From contig JAFMSR010000007.1 in NCBI GenBank assembly GCA_022818135.1, positions 5,039,224-5,103,223 of the forward strand: a DNA stretch of 64,000 nucleotides. Reading direction: 5' to 3'. A model generated the notes under the pieces. That model saw nothing but the letters and a program-made list of their open reading frames with translations, ran no database searches and was not told where the DNA came from. The position numbers and the translations under genes were made by a program. The DNA comes from Saxidomus purpurata. Lineage: Eukaryota > Mollusca > Bivalvia > Venerida > Veneridae. Each line of letters begins with the position of its first letter. The first letter of the stretch is position 1. Shown piece by piece: positions 1 through 64,000 of this stretch.

Positions 1-521
1 TGTGAAATAAAATTGGCGAGGTTATACTGTAAAACAACAAGATAAGAATATACTTCGTCATATAAGTATAGTAATTATTGACAATTTCACCACATAAAGG
101 CTCAATTTACCAGCATAAAGCTTTATTAGCAGATCAACTATATTATCTATATGGTAGTTTCCTAAAAAAAGGTGATAAGCAAGTTGAGTAGAATGGACAG
201 TTATTAGCCGTTTGTTGTCATACATATATCTGTTTATATTTTCAGCGATTGATTTAGACACACCTAATGTGTAAACATGGCACTGTCATACTGTATCATA
301 AGCTCAGACAGAGAGTAAAATGTACAAATACCTTCTATTGAATATTATTCATTATATTTACTTTGTACATTGTGTTGATTTTGCATTTACAATATAACTG
401 ATAAAGAAGAATGGAACTCGTCTTGCTCAATACTTACATATAAGGCGGCCATTTTACCAGAAAATTACCATAATTGTGCTTTCTGATGCAAAGAGTAAAT
501 CATTTTACTTTTCTTTCACAG
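1..521. other. Upstream intronic sequence
   Basis: AT-rich DNA before the first traced exon. It ends in a good acceptor (pyrimidine-rich tract, then AG at 520-521), so at least its right part is an intron. I see no promoter, no start codon in the phase needed, and no repeat I can name. The short minus-strand reading frame here has no recognisable protein features. Confidence 0.6.
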
Positions 522-62676
<62,155 letters not shown>

Positions 62677-62707
62677 CACTCTCAGGCATAATTATTTCTA
62701 AACTTGA

Positions 62708-62713
62708 AATAAA
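62708..62713 (+). promoter_or_regulatory. Candidate polyadenylation signal AATAAA
   Basis: AATAAA lies 32 nt after the TAA at 62674-62676. It supports, but does not prove, exon 70 as the last exon. In DNA this AT-rich such hexamers are common. Confidence 0.4.
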
Positions 62714-64000
62714 TGATCGCTTTTTACCAAATAGATTATATCGATAATCATTTATTACAATAATCAGACTGGGTTACAAACACCAAACGTCTAGCCTAGC
62801 ATTTGTCAATTCATAAACACATGTGTATGGTCGTCATACGGGCTTAACAGCAGTAATGAAAATGTTAAGTTATTATGATATAACTATAACAATTAATTGC
62901 AAATGTCAGATAAGTGTCAGTAAAAAAGTTCGAGAAACATATTACAACTTGTTTTGTGTAAGACCGTAATGTTTAACCATGCAACTATGGTTTTACCAAA
63001 AAAACTTCCAAACAGGGATAATACAAATATAAAATAGAAAAAAGAGCGGCTATAAGCGTATTAACCTGTATTGTATTTCATTTTCCTTACAATTATATTA
63101 AACTTTGAAAGATGTGTCCGACAAAAAGGTTAATATATTAGACATCTTTTCGGAGAATGGAGTTATATATCCTAACTTATTTGCAAAATATGTGTATCTT
63201 TGTTTGGTTTGACAGTTCGTGTCAATGGCATACTAATGCATATAAACTCGGACATGCTTTGCTTGTTGATATTGACATTCTTTGGCTCTCATTGATGCAT
63301 TTTTGGTCCTCAGAACTGGACGACATACTTTAAATTTGCTCTCAAAATCTGGAATACATGTACTTTGATCCTCAAAATTTAACATACTTTTACTCCGGAT
63401 AAACTTACTTACATTGTAATTACGTTTATTAATGGCATTTGAATTCTATACACAATCCAAACAGCTGATGTTCCAGTTAATCACAAATTATTAGTTACTG
63501 TAACCAACAAATCCAATATATATATATTGTAATTGCAAAACACTCTTATCTTATCGTTATTATTCCACTTGCAATTGTTACTTTGCCCATATCACACGTG
63601 ACGCTGGCATTCATCTTTGACACTCACTGTATGTTTACGTTATTTTGGGGAAAAACCGATAGTCTAAAATAATGGAGGATTCTTCGAATTTGATTTAGTC
63701 GCTAACTTATAGGCTGTTAATGATAAAGACAAAACACTTTCATATATCAAAAGAGATTTTATTTATATATCGATCTATGTTACAAATGCTAAAATATTTT
63801 CACAACTGCATATTTAGTAGTAGCGATTTTAACTTTGTCAGTTAGTAGAATATTACACAATGAACACACGATAGAAAACATTTAGCAGTAAATTCTTAAT
63901 TGTTTCTTCCTTTTAAAATATAAACAATATCCACGTCTTTATTTTAGTAGTATTCGTCTAATATTGCTGTAGTCAAAAACTGACTTTAACCCAGTAACGA
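62714..64000. other. Downstream sequence, nothing recognised
   Basis: AT-rich DNA with no exon, repeat or RNA gene that I can support. If exon 70 is spliced rather than terminal, this would be intron. Confidence 0.5.

Overview
The window looks like nuclear DNA of a bivalve mollusc. It is AT-rich, its introns are long, and it is full of non-coding repeats of bivalve type: 'gtccgtccgtc...tgtccgga' blocks, 'caaaggtcaaggtcacact' tandem repeats, 'gagcgat..gggcca' element ends and tRNA-derived SINEs. No bacterial, viral or organellar gene organisation is visible. The bivalve assignment is an inference from repeat style, not from a database match.

Almost the whole window is one very large plus-strand gene. 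I traced 70 exons from 522 to 62610 (or to a stop at 62676). Every proposed intron is GT-AG, and the codon phase closes across all 69 junctions. The exons total about 12.25 kb and encode about 4,083 residues. The first traced exon starts inside a codon, so the signal peptide and 5' end lie upstream of base 1.

Layout of the protein. Residues 1-347 hold two cysteine-rich modules with a Cys-Cys pair, ending at a furin-type RRKRR site. Residues 347-721 are a helical segment followed by a glycine-spaced beta region, bounded by a second RRKR site. Residues 721-3272 are about 20 fibronectin-III-like modules, recognised by 'DPESG', 'WAIGTSPGG' and linkers such as 'VDxTxPxxG'. These are interrupted by a PAN/apple-like insert and by two unusual Cys-containing regions. 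Residues 3272-3597 form a beta-rich region with a third dibasic site (RKR). Residues 3597-3889 contain two cadherin-like/tandem-95-like repeats. These are followed by two EGF domains, one transmembrane helix near residue 3965-3988 and a cytoplasmic tail of about 95 residues. The product is therefore a giant type I membrane protein, probably adhesive or receptor-like and probably processed by furin. Its function is unknown to me. The architecture recalls uncharacterised giant mollusc proteins.

The introns hold most of the other structure: a 1,252-bp hAT-like element with an 8-bp target duplication, two SINEs with 11-bp target duplications, two long foldback elements, a nine-unit tandem array with a 491-bp higher-order period, older bivalve repeats, large (CA)n and homopolymer tracts, and one segment (about 30195-30640) that looks like a base-level blend of two different repeats and is probably an assembly artefact. 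I found no convincing second protein-coding gene on either strand.
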